This document shows positions 9,665 to 19,002 of a stretch of DNA of 64,000 bases, in pieces; position 1 is the stretch's first letter; each line of letters starts with the position of its first letter. The notes below the pieces were generated by a model. The model saw nothing but the letters and a program-made list of their open reading frames with translations. It had not been told where the DNA came from and ran no database searches. This DNA is from Prorocentrum cordatum (taxonomy: Eukaryota; Sar; Dinophyceae; Prorocentrales; Prorocentraceae): NCBI GenBank assembly GCA_963575745.1, contig CAUYUJ010015696.1, positions 87,316 through 151,315 on the forward strand. Direction: 5' to 3'. The position numbers and the translations under genes are program-made.

Positions 9665-11650
9665 TCCTGCCCGCTCTGTAAGTGATCCATCCTGATTCTG
9701 TCGTCGCCCGAGGCTGGGTGCGCCAGGAAAGTCGCTGGAAACCCAAGATCGCGCGCGATCTGCGCCCGTTCCTGCTGGAAGAGCGGGCAGTCTTGGAAGT
9801 AATGTCTGAGGCTGGCCAACTGGGCCCGGCAGGCAGCGCAGGCCGCTGCTCGGCCACCATGCGTGGGCGTCTTGGCGGCGCCCCCTCGGAAAATCTCGAG
9901 GTGCCTCTTCGCGGTGGCATCTAGGCCCCGCGTCCACTTGGTCCAGATCGCGCGGCTGGACGCGCTCACGTCGACTTCGTTGACCCCCTCGGAGTCCAGG
10001 CGGCTTGCGTGGACCATCTCTAAGCAGCGCACCCTTGCAATCGCACGAACAACGTGGGCTGCGGCGGGGGAGCCTGTCCAGAAGGAGAAGTCCGAGCTTC
10101 GGACGGCACGCGTGACGTTGAGAATCTGCTGCGAATCGTTGCGGTCCACGAACACCTGCAGGCCCCATCTCCGGCTCGAGACCGCCGATTGGCAATCCCA
10201 AGAGCTTGAAATGCGCCGCGAGCGCATGCTTGACGAAATGGCTCCATGCCAGAAGTGGGCTGGCCAGGGTCTTGACTGCTTGGATGGCCGGTGAGGACGG
10301 CGGGTGGAGCTGGGCCCTCTGCGCCCACCACCTCCCCTGGCACCACCATGCGCACCTGGATCGAACAACAGCACGAAACAACATCGCTGGCGTGGTCTTC
10401 GGGGCTGGCGCCACCAAGGGGGCAGCCCAGAGCCAAAGGGGCCGCGCGTAGGCAGCCCCCAACGCCTCCCGCACTGCCATGGCCCCTGGAATGGAAGCGA
10501 GAATGGCAATCGCGTTGAGCAGCTTTGTCCATCCACCTCGGGGAAGGATAGGTTGACGTGGGTCGGCGGGCACGCGCGTGAGCCCCAGGTGATCCACGCG
10601 CTGCTTGTTTATGCTGTCCCAGTGCTGGCGTTTCCCCGTGTTCTCCACGAGCCCGACGTCGGCGTCGAAAGCCTGAGTGGCCGCAAGGCCAGCTTGTAGA
10701 TCCTCTTGGTACGTGGGGCCCTTGGCACCCAAGCACCTGTCGTCCATGAGTGCCCACCCCAGCGTGGGGTCGGGGCGCCACGGCACGAGGATAGCCGTCA
10801 TGGCCCCAGGCGCACAGGAGCCCCCTTGCGGGACGGACTTCGTCGGCCATATCGGCTCGGCGAGCTCATTTTCCACGCGGCACACGCGGGGGCCGCCCCA
10901 AGCGAGCTTGCACGTCTGGATGACGGTCTCGGGCACGGACTGTCTGCGGAAAGCGGCCTCTGCGATGCCGTGGTCCACGATGTCGTAGGCCTTCGAGAGG
11001 TCCATCTCGAGACCAGACTCGCAGGCTTCTGCGAGCCAGTGGCTGATCGCGTGCGTCACGCTCGTGCTCTTGCGGCAGGCCCACTGGTTCGGCGCCGGGC
11101 CGGGCCGGGCAGCCGCCAATGCAGATAGCCAGGCGCGCAGAAGCACGCTGGCCACACCAATGGGGCGCGATTTGTTCTCGCCTTTCTTCGGGATGCCGAC
11201 CACCCTCCAAGGGAAAACCAGCAAGGTGAGGTCCTGTGGTGCCCGGCCGGCGTGCTGCACTGCATACTCGGACGTCTCGCGCCACAGCATGTACAGCTCC
11301 TTGACGACGAACGGGGCGACAGTCAGCAGCAGCTTGACTTCTTTTGACGTCCAGCCGTCGAAGCCTGCAGCCCCCTTCGCTTTCTTGAGGCTCTCCACGA
11401 ATTCCTCTTCAGACGGTCGCCGAAACTCGTCTTTGTCACTCTGGGGGAAACTAGCGTTGTCCGCCCATTTGTGCCAGTTGTCGACCAGCGGTGCGCATTG
11501 GTAGCCTGGCGGTCTCCAGTGGGCCTTCCGTCCCGCATTGCGTGCGCATCGAACCCCGCAGCTGGTGAGGCAGCTTTGAAACGAGGTGTCGCGATAGCCC
11601 AAATGTCTGAGCTCCAGCGTGAGAACATGGCCGAACATGTCTGAGCTCCA
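9601..11650 (-). pseudogene. LINE reverse transcriptase with C-terminal CCHC finger, one frameshift
   Basis: RT blocks run in order on the minus strand: GFDGWTSKEVK (RT0/1), GIPKKGENKSRPIGV (block 2), LEMDLSKAYD with the first catalytic Asp (motif A), SVPQGGSCAPG (motif B) and ALMDDRCLG carrying the DD of motif C. The reading frame is then lost: sequence after about 10190 is continued in a different minus-strand frame, which contains CAACRAQ..H....C, a C-x2-C-x8-H-x4-C finger typical of LINE ORF2 tails, and ends at TGA (9601-9603) after YDAGGSLPPRYRHRG. No endonuclease is present upstream. The catalytic residues look intact, so the decay is by truncation and frameshift. Confidence 0.85.
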
Positions 11651-11654
11651 GCCC

Positions 11655-11798
11655 GAGAGGTGATGACAGCAAACCACCCTAACCCGGAGTGGTGCTGGAA
11701 AGGCAACTTCTAATCCAAGAAGTCAACGTTGGGATCTGCCACGATGGCGATACCGAGGCGGCAAGCTGCCGCCTGCATCGTAGCTCTTTGGGATGCGG
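11655..11798 (-). repeat. Direct repeat, 5' copy
   Basis: Upstream duplicate of 9522-9664, joined directly to the Mei2-like coding sequence. The in-frame stop of the other copy is a sense codon here (AGA instead of TGA). A 15-base word (TGTCTGAGCTCCAGC) is also repeated at 11605 and 11638 beside it. Confidence 0.8.
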
Positions 11799-12288
11799 CC
11801 CTTCGAAGCCAGGAGCTCCACGAACATGTCCCGCGTGATCGCGTAGGGCACGTTGACAGCACGCTGGTGCGCCACTCGGCGCCCGCGACGCCGCTCGGCA
11901 CCTCGAGGCGACCCGCTGGCGGGGGCAACAACGCCGGCGCCGACGACGAGGCGCGCAGCAGCTGCTGGGACATGTCGCCCTGTTCCGGCTCCTGGTACTC
12001 GATGAAGGTGTTCCGGATGACCAGCCTCCCGCCCAGGTCGGCTGGCCCCGGGAGCTTGGCGCGCCCTGCAGCTCTGGACGCCGGCGGGCGCCGGCTACGC
12101 GCGGCAGGAGGAGTATGCTCTCGGAGGCCCCGCGGGACCTTCGGCGCGGCTGCCGTCGTCCCTGCCCGCCGCGGCATGGAGGACAGGCGACCACGGCGTC
12201 CAACAGGACACCTGGCCCTCAGGGTGAGCGGTTGTGGCTCGGCGCCAAGCTTGAGCCCAAATGGCCACGGACGGCGTCGTGCGCTCAT
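11799..12288 (-). pseudogene. Mei2-like protein, N-terminal part and first half of the RRM
   Basis: The minus-strand frame carries VIRNTFIEYQEPEQGD, then a Ser/Ala-Pro segment (RASSSAPALLPPP), a low-complexity stretch and EWRTSVL. One base out of frame it continues NVPYAITRDMFVELLASKG, which fits beta 1 and helix 1 of the RRM (RNxPxxYTRDMxLELLxxxG). The frame change falls at about 11855-11860 and looks like a single-base loss. The continuation of the domain is at 9174-9521 beyond the LINE. The start codon is not certain; 12288 is the first ATG of the open frame. Frameshift plus insertion make this a pseudogene or a sequence-error-affected allele. Confidence 0.65.
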
Positions 12289-12361
12289 TTGTTGCAGTGT
12301 CCTCCAGGCTGCTCCTCGATGGTCCTTGCCGAAGAAAAACGCACACGCCCGAGCGATGCCA
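12266..12361. repeat. GCCATCGCTCGG family, left-truncated copy
   Basis: Shares GTGCGCTCATTTGT, GCTCCTCGATG and the right terminus CACGCCCGAGCGATGCC with 12881-13004. The left terminus is absent. It overlaps the 5' end of the Mei2-like open frame. Confidence 0.65.
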
Positions 12362-12880
12362 CGACGAGAATGGCACCTCCACCAGACCAGCTCCCCGAGC
12401 CTGCGAGGGCCTCACGCCGTGCCCCCCCGCCCGGCGAGAGTCTCGCCTCGCTGCCAGGCGCTGCAGCCAGGAGCGCGCGTTGCTGGGGTGAGCTGCTCTC
12501 GGGTCGGGCGAAAGGGGGGGATAGCAAAGGGGGGGGTTTGAGAATCAGCTCACGCAGCTGATTTTCCCCCTGCGCCTCCCTGCGCCGAAGGCGGCTACGT
12601 ATCGAGGAATGGGCCCCTCGGGGTGAGGCCGAAACCGGCTGCATGCAGCAGATTTCGTAACCCACCCTTTCCCCCCTTTCGTTTGGTCCGATGCCCTTCG
12701 AAGGACGGAGAGCTTCTCATCGGCGGCGCCGGCGGGCGCGGGCGCGGGCGTCGCCTACGGCAGGGCGTGCCAGGTGCGGGCGCCACAGGGCGGGTGGAAA
12801 AGGACGGGGCGGCCGCGGGAAGGGCCCGACCGCCAAGACTCGGCGAACGAGCCGCGCGCAGGGGGGGAAACAGAGCACCC
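12362..12880. other. No gene recognised
   Basis: GC-rich spacer between two copies of the GCCATCGC family. No conserved motif seen. Confidence 0.35.
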
Positions 12881-13004
12881 GCCATCGCTCGGACGCCTAC
12901 TCCTCCCGCACGTTTCGGCAGCGTGCGCTCATTTGTCGCAAGGTGCTCCAGGAGGCTCCTCGATGCCCCCTGCCGAGGGACAGCGCACGCGTCCGAGCGC
13001 TGCC
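12881..13004. mobile_element. MITE-like element with 16 bp terminal inverted repeats
   Basis: A 124 bp unit. The left end GCCATCGCTCGGACGC (12881-12896) pairs with GCGTCCGAGCGCTGCC at 12989-13004 with two mismatches. The interior carries GTGCGCTCATTTGTCGCA and GCTCCTCGATGCC. Related copies: 61990-62119 (both ends present), 12266-12361 (right part) and 8173-8245 (left part). I could not define a target duplication. Confidence 0.75.
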
Positions 13005-13464
13005 GAGAGCACGCAGGGGCGGAGGGCGGAGGAGGGCCCCCCCTCTCCGCCAGAGGGGTCAACCCCCACCGGACCAGCTCCCCGGGCCCGCGGGGGCCCC
13101 CACCCGCCCCCGCCGCGGCGAACATCCGGATGGTCGCCATGCTCGTCTCCTTTTAGGACGCCCGAGATGGGCACGGGCAAAAATGGGTACGATGCCCAAC
13201 AACACATGCTGTCCCCAACCAGCAGCGTCCGCTGCTGGGCAGGCGGCCTTCTGTCTCGAGTGGACACGGGCCGCGGCGGCGCGGACAGCGAGCCCTGGTC
13301 AAAGGGAACAAGAGCTGCCGTGGGGCATTGTACCCAGTCTTTCCGCACCCATCTCGGGCGTCCAGATCCTTCCCGGTGTACTGCTCGACCGGCAGGCCGA
13401 CAGGGGAGAGCCTGCTGATGAGCTCCTCGCCGGGGCGCACAGGGCGGAGCGCTGCGGGAGACAT
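13005..13464. other. No gene recognised
   Basis: GC-rich. GGCAC..CAGGTCC-type words recur but no conserved protein or RNA feature is seen. Confidence 0.35.
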
Positions 13465-13590
13465 GTGGGTCGTCGTCGTCGCCGCCGTCGTCGTCGCCGT
13501 CGCCGTCGTCACCGTCGCCGTCGTCGTCGCCGTCGTCGCCGTCGCCGTCGTCGTCGGCGTCGGCGTCGCCGTCGGCGGCCAAGGCCTCCG
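13465..13590. repeat. GTC/GCC hexanucleotide-like microsatellite
   Basis: Alternating GTCGTC, GCCGTC and ACCGTC units in triplet register. The minus strand would read poly-Asp/Gly, the plus strand poly-Val/Ala. Confidence 0.85.
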
Positions 13591-13649
13591 ACCCCACCCA
13601 GGCGGTCTTTGTGAACAAGTCCCCGACTCGGCGTTGCGGCGCGCACGAG

Positions 13650-13865
13650 GGTGCGGCCCTCTGAGAAAGGCGGGCGGGGACCTCCTGTGAGTCGGCGACG
13701 AGTGAAACGGAGAAGGCCTTCTCGGAAGGGCGGCGGGGCTTCTGAGATGGCCTCCAACCTTCTGAAAAGGCTTCTGTGTCTCTTTGGGGAAGGCTTAGGA
13801 GACCTCTCGGAAGGCCGTAGGCCTTCCGAGCCTTCGGAGAAGGCCCGCCCCCTCTCACTTCGAGA
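13650..13865. repeat. Cluster of AGAAGGCCTTCT palindrome words
   Basis: Many near-palindromic copies of CTTCTGAGAAGGC, AGAAGGCCTTCT and CCGAAGGCCTTC, with GTGAAACGGAGAAGG at one side and CTCTCACTTCGAGAAG at the other. This looks like a decayed copy of the inverted-repeat family seen whole at 54831-54998. Similar words occur at 18250-18345 and 37670-37735. Confidence 0.55.
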
Positions 13866-13887
13866 AGAGGCTGATCTGGAACCGGAG

Positions 13888-13889
<2 letters not shown>

Positions 13890-13919
<30 letters not shown>

Positions 13920-13923
13920 TGCG

Positions 13924-13973
<50 letters not shown>

Positions 13974-14004
13974 TGCGCCGGCTGCGCCGGTCGCGCCGGT
14001 TGCG

Positions 14005-14053
<49 letters not shown>

Positions 14054-14178
14054 CTGCGCCAGCTGCGCCGGTCGCGCCGGTTGCGCCGGTTGCGCCGGTC
14101 GCGCCGGTCGCGCCGGTCGCGCTGGTTGCGCCGGCTGCGCCGGCTGCGCCAGCGGCGCCGGCTGCGCCAGCGGCGCGT
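13890..14178. repeat. GTCGCGCCG 9-mer minisatellite
   Basis: About 32 units of GTCGCGCCG with GTT, GCT or AGC substitutions at the first triplet; period 9 throughout. All six frames are open (Ala-Pro-Val, Arg-Arg-Ser and so on) because the unit contains no stop. The same unit forms a second array at 17660-17972. Confidence 0.95.
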
Positions 14179-14249
14179 CGATTGTGATATCAACACAGAC
14201 ATCACAGTCGTCATGTCGCTCTCCCGTCGTGTCCCGTGGGTGGTGTCAT

Positions 14250-14447
14250 GATCTCGTGGCGTGGCGTGGCGTGGTGTGGGGTACGGTGTGATGTGGCGTG
14301 ATGTTGTGTGGCGTGGTGTGTGGTGTGGTGTGTGCGTGTGTGTGGTGTGGTGTGGTGTGTTGTGGTGTGTGTGTGTGTGTGCGTGTGTGTGTGCGGTGCG
14401 GTGTGGTGCGGTGCGGTGCGGTGCGGTGCGGCGTGGCGTAGTGTGTA
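14250..14447. repeat. GTGTGGCG/GTGTGGT simple repeat
   Basis: G/T-rich repeat of GTGTG and GCGTG/GTGCG words; purine-pyrimidine alternation makes part of it potentially Z-forming. Confidence 0.85.
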
Positions 14448-14539
14448 AGTGAGGTCGGTTGCGACACCATCACAGAGATCGCACTTGCCATGTAGGTGCC
14501 CCATGGGAGGTGTCATGAGGACGTGATGTCGTGATGTCG

Positions 14540-15130
14540 TGCCTTTCTGCGGGGGGGATGCCCGGGCAGACTCCTGCTGGCCTTAGTCAAAATGAAGAAC
14601 ACGAGAGGCCGCGGGGGCAGGAATGGAGGAGGGGGAAAGGAGGGCCGAGAGCGAGGATACCACATCAGGAGCAACCTTTTTGACATCGGATCTCGAATGT
14701 CGCGCGGAAGCGTCGAGTAAACAGAAAAACTGCGTCAGCAGCCCGGGTGTGCGTGCAACCCCGGGTGCCTTTCTGCGAACGCAGCGGCGGGGAAAACGAC
14801 ATGCTTGAGCAGCTCGGGCATGCGTGTAATCCCGAGTGCCTTTCTGCGGGAGCATGCCCGTGGAGACTTCTGCCGGCCCTCGTCAAAATTAAACGCGAGA
14901 GGCCGCGGGGGCAGGAATGGAGGAGGGGGAAAGGAGGGCCGAGAGCGAGGAAACCACATTAGGAGCAACCTTTTTGACATCGGATCTCGAATGTGTGCGT
15001 CGCGAGCTACGCCTCGTAGTCGCCGACGCCTCGTAGTCGCCGACTCGAAGATAGAACAAGAAGGAGAGAGGTAAATCAACGTACACCTCACAACAATGCC
15101 GTGACCCCCCAACATATCGTGGCCAACGAT
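14540..15130. repeat. Tandem duplication, period about 297 bp
   Basis: Unit 1 begins TGCCTTTCTGCGGG at 14540 and unit 2 at 14837. Both continue through CAGACTCCTGC..GCC, GTCAAAAT, GAGAGGCCGCGGGGGCAGG, CGAGAGCGAGGA, CCTTTTTGACATCGG and TCTCGAATGT with over 90% identity by eye in the 14590-14710 and 14885-15000 parts. A further partial TGCCTTTCTGCG lies at 14768. No coding sense seen. Confidence 0.85.
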
Positions 15131-15716
15131 TGTGAAAACCGCTCTTACCAATCTCATCAGGGCGAGGCATGCAAGATATTTGAGGCACCAGACGGTATCG
15201 ATACCGATGCTTCATGGCCCTCTCCTGGGGTGCCTTCTGACCAGACTCCCGAGGCGAATCCAGCGGTGGCGACGAGGGCCTCCCAGGAGGCCCAACGAGG
15301 CGCAAACGAGGCAAGGGTAGCGGTATGTGTGTCTGGAGAACCTGGGGCGGATCGGGAAAGGAGACGCTGCCATGAGCTCTCGGTGGCACGGAGGGCGTGG
15401 CCCTGCAGGTAGGGGTGACCTTTGGTGTGCAGCTTGGGGGGGGGGCTGCGGGGGAGGGAGGGGGCCAGATCCAAGCGCGTGGGCCAGTGCCTGAGGGAGC
15501 CCTGGTGGGCCCGCACCAAAGGTCAATTTGGCGAAGGGTCGCTCTCACGCGCAGCTGAATCTTGGTCCTGCAGGATCTGCCTCGTGGCAGCCCAACGCGC
15601 TGGGACAGCGCAGTAGAACATGATCGACCCACGAACCCGGAAAGGAATATAGAAATGTAAGGCATTGTAACATTTCAAAGACACCTGATTGGGCGACGGG
15701 CACATGCAATGCTAAA
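15131..15716. other. No gene; contains a dispersed repeat shared with 46330-46420
   Basis: GAGGCGAATCCAGCGGTGG and GACGAGGGCCTCC (about 15247-15290) recur at 46368-46405 with similar surroundings. Nothing else seen. Confidence 0.5.
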
Positions 15717-16331
15717 TGTATCGATGATGATGTACTGTGCCGAGGGCTGTGCTGTGCTACGCCGTGCTGAACTGCGATGTGCCATGCCGCGATTGTTTTC
15801 TATATAGCGTTGTGGATCGAGTCCTCCCTGGCATCCGAGTCCTCACCGAACTGATCTGGAGCGTAAGCTCGAGCTGCTCAGGATGGTAGCTGCCCCAGAA
15901 TTAATCGACAGAGGGAACATGCCAAGAGGACGCGCCGCGGAACGTCCCAAGGGACGCGCCAGGCGACGTGCCAGGGGACGTGCCATGGGGACGCACCGTG
16001 GGACGTGCCAAGGGGACGCGCTACGGAACGTGCCAATGGACGTGCCGAGGGACGTGCCATGGGACGCGCCGCGCGACGTGCCAGGTGGACTCGCCACGGA
16101 ACGCGCCAAGGAACGTGCCAAAGTGTATAGTTGAGTGTATCGATATTGATGTACCGTGCCGACGGCTGTGCTGTGCTGGGCCGTGCTGAACTGCGATGCG
16201 TCATGCCGCGATTGTGCTCTCTCTCTCTCGTGCCAAAGTGTATAGTTGAGTGTATCGATATTGATGTACCGTGCCGACGGCTGTGCTGTGCTGGGCCGTG
16301 CTGAACTGCGATGCGTCATGCCGCGATTGTG

Positions 16332-16363
<32 letters not shown>

Positions 16364-16735
16364 ATATAGATATAGCGTTGTGGATCGAGTCCTCCCTGGC
16401 ATCCGAGTCCTCACCGAACTGATCTGGATCGTAAGCTCGAGCTGCCTGAGCAGATGGTAGCTGCCCCAGAACTAATCGACAGAGGGAACATGCCAAGAGG
16501 ACGCGCCGCGGAACGTCCCAAGGGACGCGCCAGGGGACGTGCCAGGGGACGTGCCATGGGCACGCACCGTGGGACGTGCCAAGGGGACGCGCTACGGAAC
16601 GTGCCAATGGACGTGCACCGCGCGACGTGCCAGGGGGACTCGCCACGGGACGCTCCGCGGAACGTGCCAAGCAACATGCCAGGCTGCAATGCTAAAGGTA
16701 TCGATATTGATGTACCGTGCCGAGGGCTGTGCTGT
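15717..16735. repeat. Compound satellite: GATATTGATGTACCGTGCCG units and GGGACGTGCCA arrays
   Basis: Four copies of a TATCGATATTGATGTACCGT unit (15718, 16138, 16253, 16698). Two of them form an exact 115 bp tandem (16115 and 16230) ending in CTCTCT repeats. A larger block from GGATCGAGTCCTCCCTGG through the GGGACGTGCCA 11-mer arrays is duplicated (15810-16100 and 16380-16690, period about 568). The 11-mer arrays alternate CGTGCCA and CGCGCCA. Confidence 0.9.
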
Positions 16736-17153
16736 GCCTGGGCGACCTGGACACGTGAAAACACGCGTTTCGCTCAAGACGTTGTCAGCACATCCTCATG
16801 CTAGACATCCGCTTGGGCAACCTGGACACGTGCAAACAAAGCGTCTCGCTCGAGACATCCTCAACAAATGCTCATGTTAGACATCCGCCTGGGCGACCTG
16901 GACACGTGAAAACAAGCCTCTGGTTCGAGACATCCTCAACAAATCCTCATGCTAGACATCTGTCTGGGCCACCTGGAGGCGTGAAACCAAGCGTCTCGCT
17001 CGAGGCATCCTCAAGACCAGGGCACGAATCCACTTGAGAGATCCTCAGAATTCAGGCCCCCAGGAGAGGACAATCTATAACACAAAACAAGCGTTTCGCT
17101 CGAGACATCCTCAACAAATTCTGAAAAACAAGCGTTTCGCTCGAGACATCCTC
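16736..17153. repeat. Satellite of about 75 bp units
   Basis: About four units starting CTGGGCGACCTGGACACGTG and containing AAGCGTCTCGCTCGAGACAT and CCTCATGCTAGACATC, at about 16738, 16813, 16889 and 16964. Two shorter copies of AAGCGTTTCGCTCGAGACAT follow at 17088 and 17130. Confidence 0.9.
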
Positions 17154-17275
17154 AAATCCCACCAGCCCTTTGGGCGTGAGTGGTTCAGCGAGCTCTCTCT
17201 GTCCTCAACCCCCCTTCTTCCCCTTCGGGGAGGGGTTTACCCCTCCCCCTACCCCCTCCCCCTGGGCCTGGAGGG
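17154..17275. repeat. Dispersed repeat family B, copy 1
   Basis: From AAATCCCACCAG through GGGCGTGAGTGGTTC and a C-rich part to GGGCCTGGAGG. The second copy is at 35161-35282, same orientation, about 75-80% identical by eye. Confidence 0.75.
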
Positions 17276-17404
17276 GGTGTTCCGCGGGTCGCCGGGGGGG
17301 TCTTTTTCGACTCCTCGGAGGGCTAAAAAACGACACCCCTCACGAGGATTCTGGCCCCGACGGGGGGACGGAGATAAGGTACCCTCCTCTTCCTTGAAGC
17401 CAAA

Positions 17405-17562
17405 AACATTGATTTTACTACGGTTTTGGCTCCATTTGGCCCTTCTGAGGGGGCAGCGCTCATGCAAGCTCCCCCCTCCCGTCAAGGCAATATTATTGAT
17501 TTTACTAAGGTTTTGGGCTCATTTTGCCCTTCCGAGGGAGCAGCGCTCATTAAAGCTCCCCT
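17405..17562. repeat. Two tandem units of about 85 bp
   Basis: ATTGATTTTACTA[C/A]GGTTTTGG through GCAGCGCTCAT and AGCTCCCC occurs at 17408 and 17493. Confidence 0.85.
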
Positions 17563-17659
17563 CTTCTTGGATCCATGCCCTCCAAGATGGCCCCCCGAAG
17601 CGCCCAGGAGGCACCAAGAGGCCCCAAGATGGCCCCAAGAGGCCCCCCGGAGGCCCCCA

Positions 17660-17765
17660 ACCGGGCGCGCCGGGCGCGCCGGTCGCGCCGGTCGCGCCGG
17701 TCGTGCTGATCGTGCCGGTCGCGCCGGTCGCGCCGGTGCCGGTCGCGCCGGTCGAGCCGGTTGTG

Positions 17766-17796
<31 letters not shown>

Positions 17797-17801
17797 GTGC
17801 G

Positions 17802-17836
<35 letters not shown>

Positions 17837-17940
17837 CGGTGCCGGTCGCGCCGGTCGCGCCGGTCGCGCCTGTGCCGGTCGCGCCGGTTGCGCCGGTCGC
17901 GCCGGTCGCGCCGGTCGCAATCGCGCTGGTCGCGCCGGTG

Positions 17941-17972
<32 letters not shown>
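17660..17972. repeat. GTCGCGCCG 9-mer minisatellite, second array
   Basis: Same unit as 13890-14178, with more interruptions (GTGCCGGTCGCC phase slips). The two arrays are 3.5 kb apart in the same orientation. Confidence 0.95.
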
Positions 17973-18089
17973 TGGTTCTAGTTCGGTCCCCTTTGCTCAC
18001 TTCCCCCCCTCGCTCGCCGCCGAATGAAGGCGGGGTGCCTCTCAAAGCCCTCCCGGTTTTTGAGGATCGGGGATTTACTGACCCCGGTC

Positions 18090-18245
18090 GTTGCAAGCCC
18101 GGGTCACTCAGGCTTGCAGGATCCTGCAAGGTCCTGCAAGGTCCCGCAAGATCCTGCGTGCTAGCCCGAGTCAGTGCAACCCGGGCCGCAACTATCCCGG
18201 ACCGCGGTTACCCTGGACCGCAAGTATCCTGGACAAGTCGGGCGT
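18090..18245. repeat. CAGGATCCTGCAAGGTCC and CCGGACCGCA words, dispersed family C
   Basis: Short tandem words (TCCTGCAAGG, CCCGGACCGC) ending at GGCGTCCAGGGGGGGGCCTT. Related sequence lies at 26385-26662, right beside the 5' end of the 20-26 kb LINE. Confidence 0.6.
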
Positions 18246-18384
18246 CCAGGGGGGGGCCTTCTCAGAGGGCGGGGGAGCTTCTGAGAAGGCCAGGGCCCTC
18301 CGTGAGTCCCTGCTGGCTTCCGAGAAGCCTTCCTGAAGCCTCCAGGCCCTCGTGAAAAGGCCCCCGTCCCTGACTACCTACCAG

Positions 18385-18528
18385 ACCACCCCAACCCAAC
18401 CCGAAGACCCGAATTTCCGGTTGGGGGGGGGGGTAAGGGTTCCACATATGTTTTTTCGATATTTCCCCCCCCCCCCCCCCACTGGAAATCGAGGGAAAAT
18501 CTGAGCCTTCGGGTTGGGTTGGGGTGGT
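18385..18528. mobile_element. Fold-back element with perfect 22 bp terminal inverted repeats
   Basis: The 22 bases at 18385-18406 (ACCACCCCAACCC... ending GAAG) are the exact complement of 18507-18528. The inside also pairs imperfectly: ATTTCC plus a G-run on the left against a C-run plus GGAAAT on the right. The 144 bp unit could therefore form one long hairpin, with homopolymer G/C arms. No clear target duplication, so it may be a MITE or a fold-back repeat. Confidence 0.8.
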
Positions 18529-18585
18529 TTGCAGGGTGGTGAGTCCCGTCTTCTAAGCAGCTCGCCGCCTTCCCACCACCCCTCT

Positions 18586-18676
18586 GGGCGCGCCGCCAAG
18601 CACGATTGCCGAGCCGGCGGCGCAGACGACGACAGGATCGGTCAGCATCGGACTGGGGAATCGGATCAAATCGGAA
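18586..18676. repeat. Dispersed repeat family D, copy 1
   Basis: GGGCGCGCCGCCAA through CCGGCGGCGCAGACGA, GACAGGATCGGTCAGCATCG and AATCGGATC. The second copy at 37043-37131, same orientation, is about 85-90% identical by eye. Confidence 0.8.
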
Positions 18677-18797
18677 TGAGAATGATGATGAGGATGATGA
18701 GGATGATGGTGATGATGATGGTGATGATGGTGATGATGATGGGGATGATGATGGTGATGTTGATGGTAATGATGGTGATAAGGATGATGATGGCGAC

Positions 18798-18834
<37 letters not shown>

Positions 18835-18958
18835 GTGGTGATGATGATGATGATGATGGTGATGATGATGTTGTTGATGATGAGTGTGATGATGATGATG
18901 TTGATGATGATGGTGATGATAATGATGATGATGTTGATGATGATGATGATGGTGGTGG

Positions 18959-19000
<42 letters not shown>
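18676..19000. repeat. GAT microsatellite
   Basis: About 325 bases of GAT in register with GGT, GTT, GAG and AAT variants. Reads as Asp-rich, Met-rich or (minus) His/Ser-rich frames; no domain attached. Confidence 0.95.

Positions 19001-19002
<2 letters not shown>

Larger units (their letters stand above)
9522..11798 (-). mobile_element. LINE insertion splitting the Mei2-like gene
   Basis: Lies between CCCATCGA (9514-9521) and CCCTTCGA (11799-11806), an 8 bp direct repeat with one mismatch that looks like a target-site duplication. Removing it joins ELLASKG to KIDLVRLPMDF in one frame, as expected of an intact RRM. On the minus strand it begins with about 140 bases that duplicate its own 3' end (11655-11798 against 9522-9664), then carries RT and zinc-finger coding sequence. 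It has no endonuclease, so it is 5'-truncated. The leading duplicate is best read as a second, almost fully truncated copy in tandem; an LTR-like or Penelope-like arrangement is an alternative. Confidence 0.75.

Noticed and set aside
13890-14178. CRISPR array
   Set aside because: Contiguous 9 bp units without unique spacers.
13651-14251. Ala-Pro-Val or Arg-rich repeat proteins over the 9-mer arrays
   Set aside because: All frames of GTCGCGCCG are open. No signal peptide, domain or flanking coding sequence.
18385-18528. Telomere repeat remnant (AACCCAACCC)
   Set aside because: Only two to three units and they form the ends of an inverted repeat. No TTTAGGG array.
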